In this document: positions 1-9,126 of the stretch, one piece after another
How positions within the stretch are numbered: position 1 is the first letter of the stretch
How the letters are laid out: every line of letters starts with the position of its first letter
Origin: Rhizobiales bacterium Ga0077537
GTDB taxonomy: Bacteria; Pseudomonadota; Alphaproteobacteria; Rhizobiales; Hyphomicrobiaceae
Direction: 5' to 3'
Assembly: GCA_001464955.1 (NCBI GenBank)
Contig: LNEM01000009.1
Coordinates: 1 to 64,000 of the forward strand
DNA: 64,000 nucleotides
Notes under the pieces: model-generated
The model's database searches: none
Seen by the model: only the letters and a program-made list of their open reading frames with translations
Told to the model about the DNA's origin: nothing
Program-made: the position numbers and the translations under genes

Positions 1-230
1 ACTATGGTCGTCAATATGGACGTATCGATCCTGCCCCATGCCCGACCATCGCCGACCTGGAGCCAGGCCCGCAACGTGGGGGCGGCGCAGCGGTTACCAT
101 AGCTCGCCTGTGCTGCTTGTGGGCTTGCCGGCTTTTCAAAGTCCGTGTCGAAAAGTGCGGCAAGCTTGGCTGGGTTGGTGTCAAGTAGGACAGTGCAGAC
201 GTGCCGAACTCCTGATCATTGGCTGGATAT

Positions 231-479
231 TCAAATCCTTCGCAAGGTGCTCCAATCGGGCTTCGCAAGCCAGATGTCTGACGCGAACTCGGGAACGAAG
301 CGGTATTCGAGCACGCCAACGACTTCGAAGTCATCTTCGTCTTGGTATAGAAGGACATGGCTTCCGGCATGAAGCCCAAGGTTTTCGAGTTGGCTTGTCA
401 GGTCGCGATCACCGTGACGCAGCAGCCAGCAGCAATCGTCCGAGGTCATTGCGTTGAAATCTGCGTAGACGCGTATCAT
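231..479 (-). CDS. small conserved-looking hypothetical protein
   Basis: An 82-residue acidic soluble protein with no signal peptide or membrane segment. The ATG at 477-479 begins MIRVYADFN, and the middle holds LYQDEDDFEV, a phrasing I associate with short uncharacterised bacterial proteins annotated only as hypothetical. The reading frame continues upstream of this ATG without a better ribosome site, so the longer form is unlikely. No function can be assigned. It stands alone next to a decayed fragment, so this end of the window may be a turnover region. Confidence 0.5.
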   Translation of the reverse strand: MIRVYADFNAMTSDDCCWLLRHGDRDLTSQLENLGLHAGSHVLLYQDEDDFEVVGVLEYRFVPEFASDIWLAKPDWSTLRRI

Positions 480-500
480 CGTGAGCCTAGAAATTACTAT

Positions 501-644
501 GCGGCGCCAGAATATGCGTTGCCGAGGTGAGGCCGGCAATGTCCCGCCGTAGTGCACGCGACGACCATCGCCGAAGATCTCGTGGACGGCTTCGTCACCG
601 AAGAGCACGCCAAGCGCGAGTATGGCTGGTCGAGCGGCACGTAG
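501..644 (+). pseudogene. decayed C-terminal remnant resembling hydantoinase B / oxoprolinase
   Basis: Read in one frame this stretch gives an open tail ending DGFVTEEHAKREYGWSSGT before TAG at 642-644, interrupted upstream by one in-frame TGA. The tail resembles the C-terminus of HyuB-type N-methylhydantoinase/5-oxoprolinase subunits, where a short Asp-Gly-(Phe/Tyr)-Val-(Ser/Thr)-x-Glu segment precedes a Tyr-Gly ending. There is no upstream gene body in the window, so only the last ~45 codons remain. The match is short and was judged by eye, so an accidental open frame is possible. Confidence 0.3.
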
Positions 645-674
645 CGCGGGTGAGGCGTTAGCGAGTTGGTCGGC

Positions 675-1304
675 TCAACGGCCCTTTGGTTGAATCGCGA
701 AGATGTGGGTGTCGCGGAGGCGGCAGTGCGTGACGCGGGTCGCGGGGGCGACGGTGTTTCGGAACAAGGTCTCAAGCACCCCGACGTGCCACGGGCATCC
801 GGGCGTCGCGAGTGGGTTGCGGTCGATGGCGAGTTTGGCCGTGAAGCCGATGCCAATCGTCACATGGCCCGAGCCGGCGAACGTCCAGGCGTGGGCGCGG
901 ATGGCGGCGAGAAGCGCTCGCACCGCGATTGCCAGGGGAAGGGCGCGCAGCAGACGCTGGGCGGGCTGCGGAATGCGATGGGCGAGGATGTAATTAGCGG
1001 TCAACCGGCCGGCCTCGCGGAGGACGGCGTCGGCCTCGGCGGCGGGGCGCGCTGCACGGATCGCCGCGAACAGGCGCGCGGGCTCCGCCTCCGGGACGAG
1101 CGCGGTCGGCGGCGCGTTGCGATAGTGGGCGAGGCCGGCTGCCGCCATCAGTCGGTCAGTGGCCTCGCGTCCCCATGCGGCGACGAGCGCCGCCTCGGTC
1201 TGGATGATGGCGTTCGGACCGACGACGTCTTTCGGCCGTCGCCGGTCATTGGCGCCAGAGGCGGCGTCGCTGTGCGCGGCCTGCTCAAGCGACCGGGCCA
1301 GCAC
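675..1304 (-). CDS. bchJ: BchJ, V4R-domain bacteriochlorophyll biosynthesis protein
   Basis: A 209-residue protein matching BchJ in length and wording ([12 protein letters not shown] near the start, [16 protein letters not shown] in the middle, a Cys-rich [12 protein letters not shown] segment near the end). BchJ carries a V4R (4-vinyl reductase) domain and was first named an 8-vinyl reductase; later work suggests a supporting role around Mg-protoporphyrin intermediates. The chosen start is GTG at 1302-1304, preceded by GAGGA, which gives the usual family length and overlaps the end of bchE by 20 bases, so the two are translationally coupled. An in-frame ATG further upstream would run 140 bases into bchE and is unlikely. 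Confidence 0.85.
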   Translation of the reverse strand: MLARSLEQAAHSDAASGANDRRRPKDVVGPNAIIQTEAALVAAWGREATDRLMAAAGLAHYRNAPPTALVPEAEPARLFAAIRAARPAAEADAVLREAGRLTANYILAHRIPQPAQRLLRALPLAIAVRALLAAIRAHAWTFAGSGHVTIGIGFTAKLAIDRNPLATPGCPWHVGVLETLFRNTVAPATRVTHCRLRDTHIFAIQPKGR

Positions 1305-3039
1305 GTTCGTGGTCCTCGCGCATCTGTTGCGAGCCGCCGCCGCAGGCCATGGCCTGCTGGCCTTGCGGTAGACGCTCGGGACGCTGGTCGACGTCGTCCT
1401 GCATCTGCTGGCTGCCGCCGCCACAGGCCATCACCGGCTCGCGCCCCGCGTTGCGTTCGGCCGCGCGGGCCTTGCCCTGGGCACGCAACGCTTCGCGCCG
1501 TTCTGCGGCCTTCCGTGCCTTATCGGCAGACGCTTCCCAGTCGGCCATCTGGGCCGGCGCGATCTGGCGCGTCATGTCGAAGTCGAACTTGACCGACTTC
1601 GTCGATTGCGGACCCCAGTAGTTGTGTTTGCCGAGGTCGTAGAACGTGCGCTGGAAGCCGGCGCGCAGGAACGCCTTCAGGCACCCGAGCAGGTAGCGGC
1701 GGCGGAAGCCGGTGCCGCGCCAGGGGTAATGGAACAGCGCCTTCCGACTGTAGAACCGGCGGTAGTTCTTCATGACGCCGTCGAGCAGTTCGGCGCGCGT
1801 CATGGCTTTCGGCGCCATGATCGGGGTGACGAAATTGTACTTCGAGAAGTCGAAGACCTCGACCTTGTCGCGGATCTCCTGATAGAGCGGCGTGAACGGC
1901 CACGGCGTATACATGGCCCAGTTGGCGAGGTCAGGCTGCCACTCCCAGCAGAGCTGGAACGTCTCTTCGAGCGTCTCCGGCGTCTCGTTGTCGAGACCGA
2001 CGATGAACTGGGCCTCGGTGAAGATGTCGGCCTCGCGGAGGAGGCGGATCGCCTCGCGATTGTCGGCGACGCGGGTCTCCTTGTTGAACTGGTCGAGCTT
2101 GAGCTGGGCGGCTGCCTCGGTGCCGAGCGAGACGTGGACGAGGCCAGCCTTGCGGTAGAATTTCAGCAGCTCCTTGTCGCGGATGATGTCGGTGACGCGG
2201 GTGTTGATGCCCCACTTGATCTTGTCGGGCAGGCCGCGCGCGATCAGCTCCTCGCAGAACTGGATGAACTTCTTGCGGTTGATGGTCGGCTCCTCGTCGG
2301 CGAGGATGAAGAAGCCGACGTCGTGGTCGCGGACCAGCGCCTCGATCTCGTCGACGACCTTCTTGGGGTCGCGGACCCGGTAGTCGCGCCAGAACTTCCA
2401 TTGCGAGCAGAACGAGCAGGTGAACGGGCAGCCGCGCGCCATGTTCGGGATGGCGACACGCACGCCGAGGGGCACGTAGGTGTACTTGCTCCATTCGAGC
2501 AGCGACCAGTCTGGCGTGATCTTGTCGAGGTCCTTGACGGTCGGCGCGGCTCCGGTGGCGACGATCGTGTCGCCTTCGGTGTAGGCGAGGCCCTTGATCT
2601 TCTGCCGGTCGGCGGGCCATCGGCCTTCGGCGACGGTCTTCACGAGATCGGCGAAGATTTCCTCGCCCTCGCCGCGCACGATGACGTCGATCCAGGGCGC
2701 CTCGGAGAGAACCTGCTTGTACATGAAGGTCGCGTGGATGCCGCCGAGAACGCGTACGGCGCGCGGGCAAGTTTCCTTCGCGATCTCGAGGACGCGCTCG
2801 GCCATGTAGATCGAGGGCGTGATCGCCGTGCAGCCGATGATGTCGGGGTCGAGTTCGGCGAGGCGCTCGCGGAGCTGATCCTCGGTGAGGTGGTTCGTCA
2901 TGGCGTCGACGAAGTGGATGTCGTCGAAGCCGGCAAGGCGCAGGTGGCCGGCAAGGTAGGCCACCCAGGCGGGCGGCCAGTTGCCGGCGATCTCGGCGCC
3001 GCCGGAGTGGTAGTTCGGATGAACGAAAACGACACGCAT
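1285..3039 (-). CDS. bchE: BchE, anaerobic Mg-protoporphyrin IX monomethyl ester cyclase (radical SAM)
   Basis: A 584-residue protein that forms the isocyclic ring of bacteriochlorophyll without oxygen, using S-adenosylmethionine and a cobalamin cofactor. Residues ~1-140 form a B12-binding-type domain (family-typical [20 protein letters not shown] opening). The radical-SAM [4Fe-4S] ligands are Cys204, Cys208 and Cys211 in GCPFTCSFC. The ATG at 3037-3039 follows GGAGGG, and an earlier in-frame ATG lacks a site. The last ~50 residues hold two copies of [10 protein letters not shown] 27 residues apart. It is the first gene of bchE-bchJ, divergent from the LysR gene, and has two PpsR-like boxes and an FNR-like site upstream. 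Confidence 0.95.
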   Translation of the reverse strand: MRVVFVHPNYHSGGAEIAGNWPPAWVAYLAGHLRLAGFDDIHFVDAMTNHLTEDQLRERLAELDPDIIGCTAITPSIYMAERVLEIAKETCPRAVRVLGGIHATFMYKQVLSEAPWIDVIVRGEGEEIFADLVKTVAEGRWPADRQKIKGLAYTEGDTIVATGAAPTVKDLDKITPDWSLLEWSKYTYVPLGVRVAIPNMARGCPFTCSFCSQWKFWRDYRVRDPKKVVDEIEALVRDHDVGFFILADEEPTINRKKFIQFCEELIARGLPDKIKWGINTRVTDIIRDKELLKFYRKAGLVHVSLGTEAAAQLKLDQFNKETRVADNREAIRLLREADIFTEAQFIVGLDNETPETLEETFQLCWEWQPDLANWAMYTPWPFTPLYQEIRDKVEVFDFSKYNFVTPIMAPKAMTRAELLDGVMKNYRRFYSRKALFHYPWRGTGFRRRYLLGCLKAFLRAGFQRTFYDLGKHNYWGPQSTKSVKFDFDMTRQIAPAQMADWEASADKARKAAERREALRAQGKARAAERNAGREPVMACGGGSQQMQDDVDQRPERLPQGQQAMACGGGSQQMREDHERAGPVA

Positions 3040-3054
3040 CGCTGGCCCTCCATG

Positions 3055-3072
3055 TGTCATAAAAAATTGACA
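3055..3072 (-). promoter_or_regulatory. PpsR/CrtJ-type operator, box 1
   Basis: The sequence is TGTC-N10-GACA, an exact fit to the PpsR/CrtJ consensus TGT-N12-ACA. It lies 15 bases upstream of the bchE ATG. PpsR represses pigment genes under oxygen and light in purple bacteria. No ppsR gene lies in the window, so binding is inferred. Confidence 0.65.
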
Positions 3073-3079
3073 CAAAATT

Positions 3080-3097
3080 TGTCCCATCAATTTGACT
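3080..3097 (-). promoter_or_regulatory. PpsR/CrtJ-type operator, box 2 (one mismatch)
   Basis: TGTC-N10-GACT, one base off the consensus, 7 bases beyond box 1. Closely spaced pairs of such palindromes are the known cooperative arrangement of CrtJ/PpsR at promoters such as bchC. Box 2 overlaps the FNR-like site. Confidence 0.5.
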
Positions 3098-3105
3098 CAG
3101 ATCAG
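3092..3105 (-). promoter_or_regulatory. FNR/FnrL-like site upstream of bchE
   Basis: TTGAC-TCAG-ATCAG matches 8 of the 10 defined bases of the FNR consensus TTGAT-N4-ATCAA. Its centre is about 60 bases upstream of the bchE ATG. If the transcript began near 3057 the site would sit at -41.5, the usual activating position. FnrL activation of bchE is established in Rhodobacter; here it is inferred. Confidence 0.5.
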
Positions 3106-3206
3106 GCGATGTCGGGATTTGTCTCGCTCCACTCCGAGGCGGTGAGCGGGGTCGCGAGCGGCCGGGTTGTCGCCTATACTCGGCGCCTCCACGGCTTTGG
3201 AACGTC

Positions 3207-4139
3207 ATGATCGACAAGCTCGAGCTTCTCTTGCATCTCGCGCGCGAGCGGCACTTCGGTAAGGCGGCGCAGGCCGCCGGGGTGTCGCAGCCGACGCTCT
3301 CGGCTGCCGTCAAGAGCCTCGAAGAGAAGCTCGGTGTGGTGATCGTCGAGCGGGGCTCGCGCTTCCGTGGCTTCACGCCCGAAGGCGAGCGCATTCTCGC
3401 CTGGGCGCGGCAGCTCAGCGCCGACCTCCGGGCCATGAAGGAGGAGCTGCAGGCGAGCCAGAGCGTGCTCGAGGGGGAGTTGCGGATCGGCGTCGTGCCG
3501 ACGGCGCTGCCGGCGGTCACGGAGCTGACCATCCCCTTCCGTGAGAGCTTCGACGGGGTGCGGTTCCGCATCACGTCGCTGACGTCGAACCAGATCCTGC
3601 AGAAGCTCAAGGACCTGGAACTGGACGTCGGCATCTCCTACATCGATTCAGAGCCGGTCGGCCGCTTTCGCGGTCAACCGCTCTACGAAGAGCGGTACGC
3701 GCTGCTTGTGCCGGAAAAAGGCCCCTTCGAGGGGCGCGCTGCGGTGACCTGGGCCGAGGCCGGGCAACTGGCGCTGTGTCAGCTGACGCCGGACATGCAA
3801 AACCGGCGGCTCATCGACCGGCATCTCAGGGATGCCGGCTCGTCGACCAAATGCATGGTCGAATCGAATTCGATGCTGATCCTGCATGCCCACGTCCGCT
3901 CCGGCGGCTTCGCCAGCATCATGCCTGTCCGGCTCGCCGAGGAATTCATGCGGCCTGGGCAGCTGCGGGCCATCCCGCTGGTCGAGCCGGATGTGCGCCA
4001 CACGATCGGGTTGATCCTGCCGGATCGCGATACGCAGACGCCGATCGTGGCCCGGTTCGCGAAGGCGGCGCAGAAGGCCTTTCCCGAGGGACGGAAGCTT
4101 GCGCGAAAGGCGGGCCTGCCGATCGATCAAAAAAGCTGA
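3207..4139 (+). CDS. LysR-family transcriptional regulator
   Basis: A 310-residue LysR-type regulator. Residues 1-60 form the winged helix-turn-helix (HFGKAAQAAGVSQPTLSAAVKSLE), followed by a linker helix and a periplasmic-binding-like effector domain (~90-300). It is divergent from bchE and only 73 bases upstream of fdsG on the same strand. LysR genes next to fds operons are common in Proteobacteria, so control of formate dehydrogenase is the first guess. Influence on bchE through the shared 167-base divergent region is also possible. The effector cannot be read from the sequence. Confidence 0.9.
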   Translation: MIDKLELLLHLARERHFGKAAQAAGVSQPTLSAAVKSLEEKLGVVIVERGSRFRGFTPEGERILAWARQLSADLRAMKEELQASQSVLEGELRIGVVPTALPAVTELTIPFRESFDGVRFRITSLTSNQILQKLKDLELDVGISYIDSEPVGRFRGQPLYEERYALLVPEKGPFEGRAAVTWAEAGQLALCQLTPDMQNRRLIDRHLRDAGSSTKCMVESNSMLILHAHVRSGGFASIMPVRLAEEFMRPGQLRAIPLVEPDVRHTIGLILPDRDTQTPIVARFAKAAQKAFPEGRKLARKAGLPIDQKS

Positions 4140-4212
4140 TCGACGCACGAAATTTCTTTATTGAACTTGTCCCGGTATTCCGCAAAATGATCGAGATTCA
4201 AAGGAGTTGCGA

Positions 4213-4686
4213 ATGCCGTTGCCGGAGACCGATCTCGACGCGCGTTTGCAGGCGATCCTCAGGGCGTTCGAGGGCGTCGAGGCGCCGCTGCTCGAAATCC
4301 TGCATGCCGTACAACTCGAATTCGGCCACGTTCCGGAAGGGGCGCAGCGCCAGATCGCGGAGGCCCTCAACCTCAGCCGGGCCGAAGTGCATGGCGTGGT
4401 GTCGTTCTACCACGACTTCCGGACCGAGGTGGGCGGCCGGCACGACCTGAAGATCTGCCGGGCGGAAGCCTGTCAGTCGATGGGCGGGGAAGCGCTGGCG
4501 CGGCAAGCCCGCGAGGCGCTCGGCATCGACTTCGGGGAGACGGCTGCCGACGGCTCCGTCAGCCTCGGCAGTGTCTATTGCCTCGGGCTTTGCGCCTGTG
4601 CTCCGGCCGCCATGCTCGATGGAACGCCCGTCGGGCGGCTCGATGGGCCGCAGCTCGAAGCGCTGATTTCGGAGACCCGGCGATGA
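4213..4686 (+). CDS. fdsG: NAD-dependent formate dehydrogenase gamma subunit
   Basis: A 157-residue NuoE-like subunit that carries a [2Fe-2S] cluster and belongs to the diaphorase part of the soluble Fds complex. The four ligands are visible as Cys82/Cys87 (CRAEAC) and Cys123/Cys127 (CLGLC). The ATG at 4213 follows AAGGAG with a 6-base spacer; a TTG six bases upstream lies inside the spacer and is less likely. Its stop overlaps the fdsB start as ATGA, so the two are translationally coupled. Confidence 0.95.
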   Translation: MPLPETDLDARLQAILRAFEGVEAPLLEILHAVQLEFGHVPEGAQRQIAEALNLSRAEVHGVVSFYHDFRTEVGGRHDLKICRAEACQSMGGEALARQAREALGIDFGETAADGSVSLGSVYCLGLCACAPAAMLDGTPVGRLDGPQLEALISETRR

Positions 4687-6239
4687 CGGTCACGATCTTC
4701 GTCCCGGATGATTCGGGCGCACTTGCCGTTGGGGCCGAGGCGGTCTGCGACGCGATCCGGCGCGAAAGCGCGACGCGGGGCGCCGATGTGCGGCTCGTCA
4801 GGAACGGCTCGCGCGGGCTCTATTGGCTCGAGCCGATGGTCGAGGTGGAGATCGACGGCCGACGTTTCGCGTATGGCCCTGTGACGCCGGCCGATGTCGC
4901 CGGCCTCTTCGATGCCGGATTTCCTGATGCCGGATCGCATCCGCTCAGCCTCGGTCCGACCGAGGACATCCCGTTCCTCGAGCGCCAGACGCGGCTGACC
5001 TTCGCCCGCTGCGGCGTCATCGATCCGCTCTCGGTCGCCGACTACGAGCGGCACGGCGGACTTGCCGGATTGCGCGCGGCGGCGGCCATGAACGCAAGCG
5101 AGATCGTCGAGACGGTGACGGCTTCGGGGCTCCGTGGCCGTGGTGGCGCAGGCTTTCCCACCGGCATCAAATGGAAGACCGTGCTGGAGGCAAAGGGCGC
5201 CCGAAAGGTCATCGTCTGCAATGCCGACGAAGGCGACAGCGGGACGTTCGCCGACCGGATGATCATGGAGGGCGATCCCCTCGTGCTGATCGAGGGAATG
5301 GCGATTGCTGCACTCGCGACCGGCGCGGATCAGGGCTTCATCTACATCCGCTCGGAGTACCCGCACGCGATCGCGAAAATCCGGCGGGCGCTCGTCGCTG
5401 CGCGTCAGTCGCGCATGATCGGCCCGTCGATCCTGGAGAGCGGACACGGGTTCGACATCGAGGTCCGGGTCGGGGCCGGTGCCTACGTCTGCGGCGAGGA
5501 AACGTCGCTCCTGAACAGCCTCGAAGGGAAGCGCGGCGTCGTTCGCGCCAAGCCGCCACTGCCGGCGCACCACGGCTTCCTCGGGCGGCCGACGGTGGTC
5601 AACAATGTGATCTCGCTCGCCTCGGTGCCGGTGATTCTTGCGAAGGGGGCCGATCACTATCGCGACTTCGGGATGGGGCGGTCGCGCGGCACGATCCCGA
5701 TACAACTCGCCGGCAACGTGCGGCGCGGCGGTCTCTTCGAGGCGGCGTTCGGAATGACGCTCGGGGAGATCGTCGACGACATCGGCGGCGGTACAGCCAG
5801 CGGGCGGCCGGTCAAGGCGGTGCAGGTCGGTGGGCCGCTCGGCGCCTATTTCCCGCGCTCGCTCTTCGATACGCCATTCGACTACGAGGCGTTCGCGGCC
5901 CGTGACGGGCTCATCGGGCACGCCGGGATCGTCGTCTTCGATGATACCGCCGACATGCTGGCCCAGGCGCGCTTCGCGTTCGAGTTCTGCGCCATCGAGA
6001 GCTGCGGCAAGTGTACGCCCTGCCGGATCGGCGCGGTGCGTGGCGCGGAGACAATGGACAAGATCCGTCGCGGGGAGGACGTCGAAGCCAACACGGCGCT
6101 CGTCGCGGATCTTTGCAACACGATGAAGTTCGGTTCGCTCTGTGCGCTCGGCGGCTTCACGCCGTACCCGGTGATGAGCGCGCTGCGGCATTTTCCCAAC
6201 GATATCGGCCGTAAACCGGCCGCAGAGGCAGCGGAGTAG
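4683..6239 (+). CDS. fdsB: NAD-dependent formate dehydrogenase beta subunit (FMN, NADH site)
   Basis: A 518-residue NuoF-like flavoprotein that passes electrons from the alpha subunit to NAD+ through FMN and a [4Fe-4S] cluster. An N-terminal thioredoxin-like domain (~1-120) comes first, as in Fds-type enzymes. Then come the FMN/NADH segment GRGGAGFPTGIKW, the FMN-binding YVCGEETSLLNS region, and the cluster motif ESCGKCTPCRIG with a distal Cys in FGSLCALGG. The start is fixed by the ATGA overlap with fdsG. Confidence 0.95.
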   Translation: MTVTIFVPDDSGALAVGAEAVCDAIRRESATRGADVRLVRNGSRGLYWLEPMVEVEIDGRRFAYGPVTPADVAGLFDAGFPDAGSHPLSLGPTEDIPFLERQTRLTFARCGVIDPLSVADYERHGGLAGLRAAAAMNASEIVETVTASGLRGRGGAGFPTGIKWKTVLEAKGARKVIVCNADEGDSGTFADRMIMEGDPLVLIEGMAIAALATGADQGFIYIRSEYPHAIAKIRRALVAARQSRMIGPSILESGHGFDIEVRVGAGAYVCGEETSLLNSLEGKRGVVRAKPPLPAHHGFLGRPTVVNNVISLASVPVILAKGADHYRDFGMGRSRGTIPIQLAGNVRRGGLFEAAFGMTLGEIVDDIGGGTASGRPVKAVQVGGPLGAYFPRSLFDTPFDYEAFAARDGLIGHAGIVVFDDTADMLAQARFAFEFCAIESCGKCTPCRIGAVRGAETMDKIRRGEDVEANTALVADLCNTMKFGSLCALGGFTPYPVMSALRHFPNDIGRKPAAEAAE

Positions 6240-6246
6240 CAGCGCC

Positions 6247-9117
6247 ATGGGTCTCGTCCACGAAATTGATTTCGGCACGCCGGCATCCCGCTCCGAAGCG
6301 CCGGTCACGCTCACCGTTGACGGCTTCACGGTTACTGTTCCTGAAGGAACGTCGGTGATGCGGGCCGCGATGGAAGCGGGCATCCAGGTGCCCAAGCTCT
6401 GTGCGACCGACATGGTCGACGCGTTTGGCTCATGCCGCCTTTGTCTCGTCGAGATCGAGGGGCGGGCCGGTACGCCGGCCTCCTGCACGACGCCGGTGGC
6501 GCCGGGGATGGTGGTCAAGACGCAGACGTCGCGGCTGAAGGACATCCGGCGCGGGGTGATGGAGCTCTACATCTCCGATCATCCGCTCGATTGCCTCACC
6601 TGCGCCGCCAACGGCGATTGCGAACTGCAGGACATGGCGGGTGCCGTCGGACTGCGTGACGTGCGGTACGGCTACGAGGGCGAGAACCACGTCAAGGCCC
6701 GGAGTTCGGATGGCGCGCTCAACGCGAGCTGGATGCCGAAGGACGAGAGCAATCCCTATTTCACCTACGATCCCTCGAAATGCATCGTCTGCTCGCGCTG
6801 CGTCCGGGCGTGCGAGGAGGTGCAGGGCACGTTCGCGCTCACCATCGAGGGCCGCGGTTTCGACAGCCGCGTGTCGCCCGGCATGCACGAGAGTTTTCTC
6901 TCGTCGGAATGCGTCTCGTGCGGCGCCTGCGTGCAGGCGTGCCCGACCGCGACGCTGCAGGAGAAGTCGGTCATCGCGATCGGACAGCCGGAGCATTCGG
7001 TCGTCACGACGTGCGCCTATTGCGGCGTCGGCTGCTCGTTCAAGGCCGAAATGCGCGGCGAAGAACTCGTGCGGATGGTCCCCTTCAAGGACGGCGGGGC
7101 CAATCGCGGGCACTCCTGCGTCAAGGGCCGCTTCGCGTGGGGCTATGCGAACCATCAGGACCGCATCCTCAATCCGATGGTCCGCGACAGCATCGACGAG
7201 CCGTGGCGGGTGGTGAGCTGGGATGAGGCCATGACGTTCGCGGCCGGCAAGCTGCGCGGCATCCAGGCCCGTCATGGTGTGGAGGCGATCGGCGTGATTA
7301 CGTCGTCGCGCTGCACCAACGAGGAGACGTTCCTCGTCCAGAAGCTCGCGCGCGCCGTGTTCGGCAACAACAACACCGACACCTGTGCCCGCGTCTGCCA
7401 CTCGCCGACCGGCTACGGGCTTGGCCAGACGTTCGGCACCTCGGCGGGCACGCAGAATTTCGACAGCGTCGAGCAGTCGGACGTCGTGCTCGTCATCGGC
7501 GCCAATCCGACCGACGGCCATCCGGTGTTCGCCTCGCGCCTCAAGAAGCGGCTGCGGCAGGGCGCCAAACTGATCGTCGTCGATCCGCGGCGGATCGATC
7601 TCGTCCGATCGCCCCACATCGAGGCGGCGCATCACCTGCAACTCCGGCCGGGCACGAACGTCGCCGTCGTGACCGCGCTCGCGCACGTCATCGTGACCGA
7701 GAAGCTTTACGATGAGACGTTCATTCGCGAGCGGTGCGACTGGGACGAGTTCAGCGAGTACGCCGAGTTCGTATCCGACCCGAGCATGGGGCCGGAAGCC
7801 GTCGAGGCGCTGACTGGGGTGCCGGCCGACGAGATGCGGCGTGCGGCGCGGCTCTTTGCGACGGGCGGCAACGGCGCCATCTACTACGGCCTTGGCGTGA
7901 CCGAGCACAGCCAGGGATCGACGACCGTCATCGGGATCGCGAACCTCGCCATGCTGACCGGTAACATCGGGCGGCCGGGTGTCGGCGTGAACCCGTTGCG
8001 TGGGCAGAACAACGTGCAGGGCTCGTGCGACATGGGTTCGTTCCCGCACGAACTGCCGGGATACCGGCACGTCAAGAACGCCGATGTCCGGGCCGTGTTC
8101 CAGAAGGCCTGGGGTGTCGAGATCTCCGACGAGCCCGGCCTGCGCATTCCCAACATGCTCGACGCCGCCATCGACGGCAGCTTCAAGGGCATCTACATCC
8201 AGGGCGAGGACATTCTGCAGTCCGATCCCGACACCAAGCATGTGTCGGCGGGGCTCCGGGCGATGGAGTGCGTCATCGTCCACGACCTCTTCCTCAATGA
8301 AACCGCCAACTACGCGCACGTGTTCCTGCCGGGCAGCACGTTCCTCGAGAAGGACGGCACCTTCACCAACGCCGAGCGACGGATCAATCGGGTACGCCGG
8401 GTGATGTCGCCGAAGAACGGCTATGCCGACTGGGAGGTGACGCAGCTGCTCGCCAACGCCATGGGGGCGACCTGGAGCTATACGCATCCGAGCGAGATCA
8501 TGGCCGAGATCGCGGCGACGACGCCGGGCTTCGCGCATGTCAGCTACGAGATGCTCGACGAGCGCGGATCGGTGCAATGGCCGTGCAACGACGCGGCACC
8601 GGAAGGCTCACCGATCATGCACGTCGAAGGGTTCGTGCGCGGCAAGGGACGGTTCATCAACACCGAGTACATCCCGACCGACGAGCGGACGGGACCGCGC
8701 TTCCCGCTGCTGCTGACGACGGGCCGCATCCTCTCGCAGTACAACGTCGGCGCCCAGACGCGGCGTACAGCCAACGTCGTCTGGCACCAGGAGGACGTGC
8801 TCGAGATCCATCCGCACGACGCGGAGGTTCGCGGCATCAAGGACGGCGACTGGGTGAAGCTCGCGAGTCGCGCCGGTGACACCGCGCTTCGGGCGCAGAT
8901 CACGGACCGTGTGGCGCCCGGCGTCGTCTACACGACGTTCCATCACCCCACGACGCAGGCCAACGTCATCACGACGGACTACTCCGACTGGGCCACCAAC
9001 TGTCCCGAGTACAAGGTGACGGCGGTGCAGGTCACGCCGTCGAACGGGCCGACCGAGTGGCAGGAGGAGTACGCGGCGCAGGCCGAGCGTGCGCGCCGGA
9101 TCGAAGCGGCGGAATAG
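6247..9117 (+). CDS. fdsA: NAD-dependent formate dehydrogenase catalytic alpha subunit (Mo-bisMGD)
   Basis: A 956-residue catalytic subunit oxidising formate to CO2. The N-terminal domain has [2Fe-2S] ligands at Cys52, Cys63, Cys66 and Cys80, then a His/Cys cluster site (DHPLDCLTC), then two ferredoxin-like [4Fe-4S] motifs (CIVCSRCVRAC and CVSCGACVQAC). The molybdopterin part opens with CAYCGVGC. The active-site pair is Cys384-His385 in CARVCH, so the metal ligand is cysteine and not selenocysteine. It starts 7 bases after fdsB. Soluble molybdenum Fds enzymes are oxygen-tolerant and let methylotrophs and autotrophs draw NADH from formate. Confidence 0.97.
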   Translation: MGLVHEIDFGTPASRSEAPVTLTVDGFTVTVPEGTSVMRAAMEAGIQVPKLCATDMVDAFGSCRLCLVEIEGRAGTPASCTTPVAPGMVVKTQTSRLKDIRRGVMELYISDHPLDCLTCAANGDCELQDMAGAVGLRDVRYGYEGENHVKARSSDGALNASWMPKDESNPYFTYDPSKCIVCSRCVRACEEVQGTFALTIEGRGFDSRVSPGMHESFLSSECVSCGACVQACPTATLQEKSVIAIGQPEHSVVTTCAYCGVGCSFKAEMRGEELVRMVPFKDGGANRGHSCVKGRFAWGYANHQDRILNPMVRDSIDEPWRVVSWDEAMTFAAGKLRGIQARHGVEAIGVITSSRCTNEETFLVQKLARAVFGNNNTDTCARVCHSPTGYGLGQTFGTSAGTQNFDSVEQSDVVLVIGANPTDGHPVFASRLKKRLRQGAKLIVVDPRRIDLVRSPHIEAAHHLQLRPGTNVAVVTALAHVIVTEKLYDETFIRERCDWDEFSEYAEFVSDPSMGPEAVEALTGVPADEMRRAARLFATGGNGAIYYGLGVTEHSQGSTTVIGIANLAMLTGNIGRPGVGVNPLRGQNNVQGSCDMGSFPHELPGYRHVKNADVRAVFQKAWGVEISDEPGLRIPNMLDAAIDGSFKGIYIQGEDILQSDPDTKHVSAGLRAMECVIVHDLFLNETANYAHVFLPGSTFLEKDGTFTNAERRINRVRRVMSPKNGYADWEVTQLLANAMGATWSYTHPSEIMAEIAATTPGFAHVSYEMLDERGSVQWPCNDAAPEGSPIMHVEGFVRGKGRFINTEYIPTDERTGPRFPLLLTTGRILSQYNVGAQTRRTANVVWHQEDVLEIHPHDAEVRGIKDGDWVKLASRAGDTALRAQITDRVAPGVVYTTFHHPTTQANVITTDYSDWATNCPEYKVTAVQVTPSNGPTEWQEEYAAQAERARRIEAAE

Positions 9118-9126
9118 GCGACCGGC

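Noticed and set aside
6430-8577. 715-codon minus-strand open frame opposite fdsA
   Set aside because: Arg/His/Asp-rich shadow of a GC-rich gene with strong codon bias; fdsA is intact on the plus strand. The same reasoning rejects the long opposite-strand frames over fdsB and leuA.
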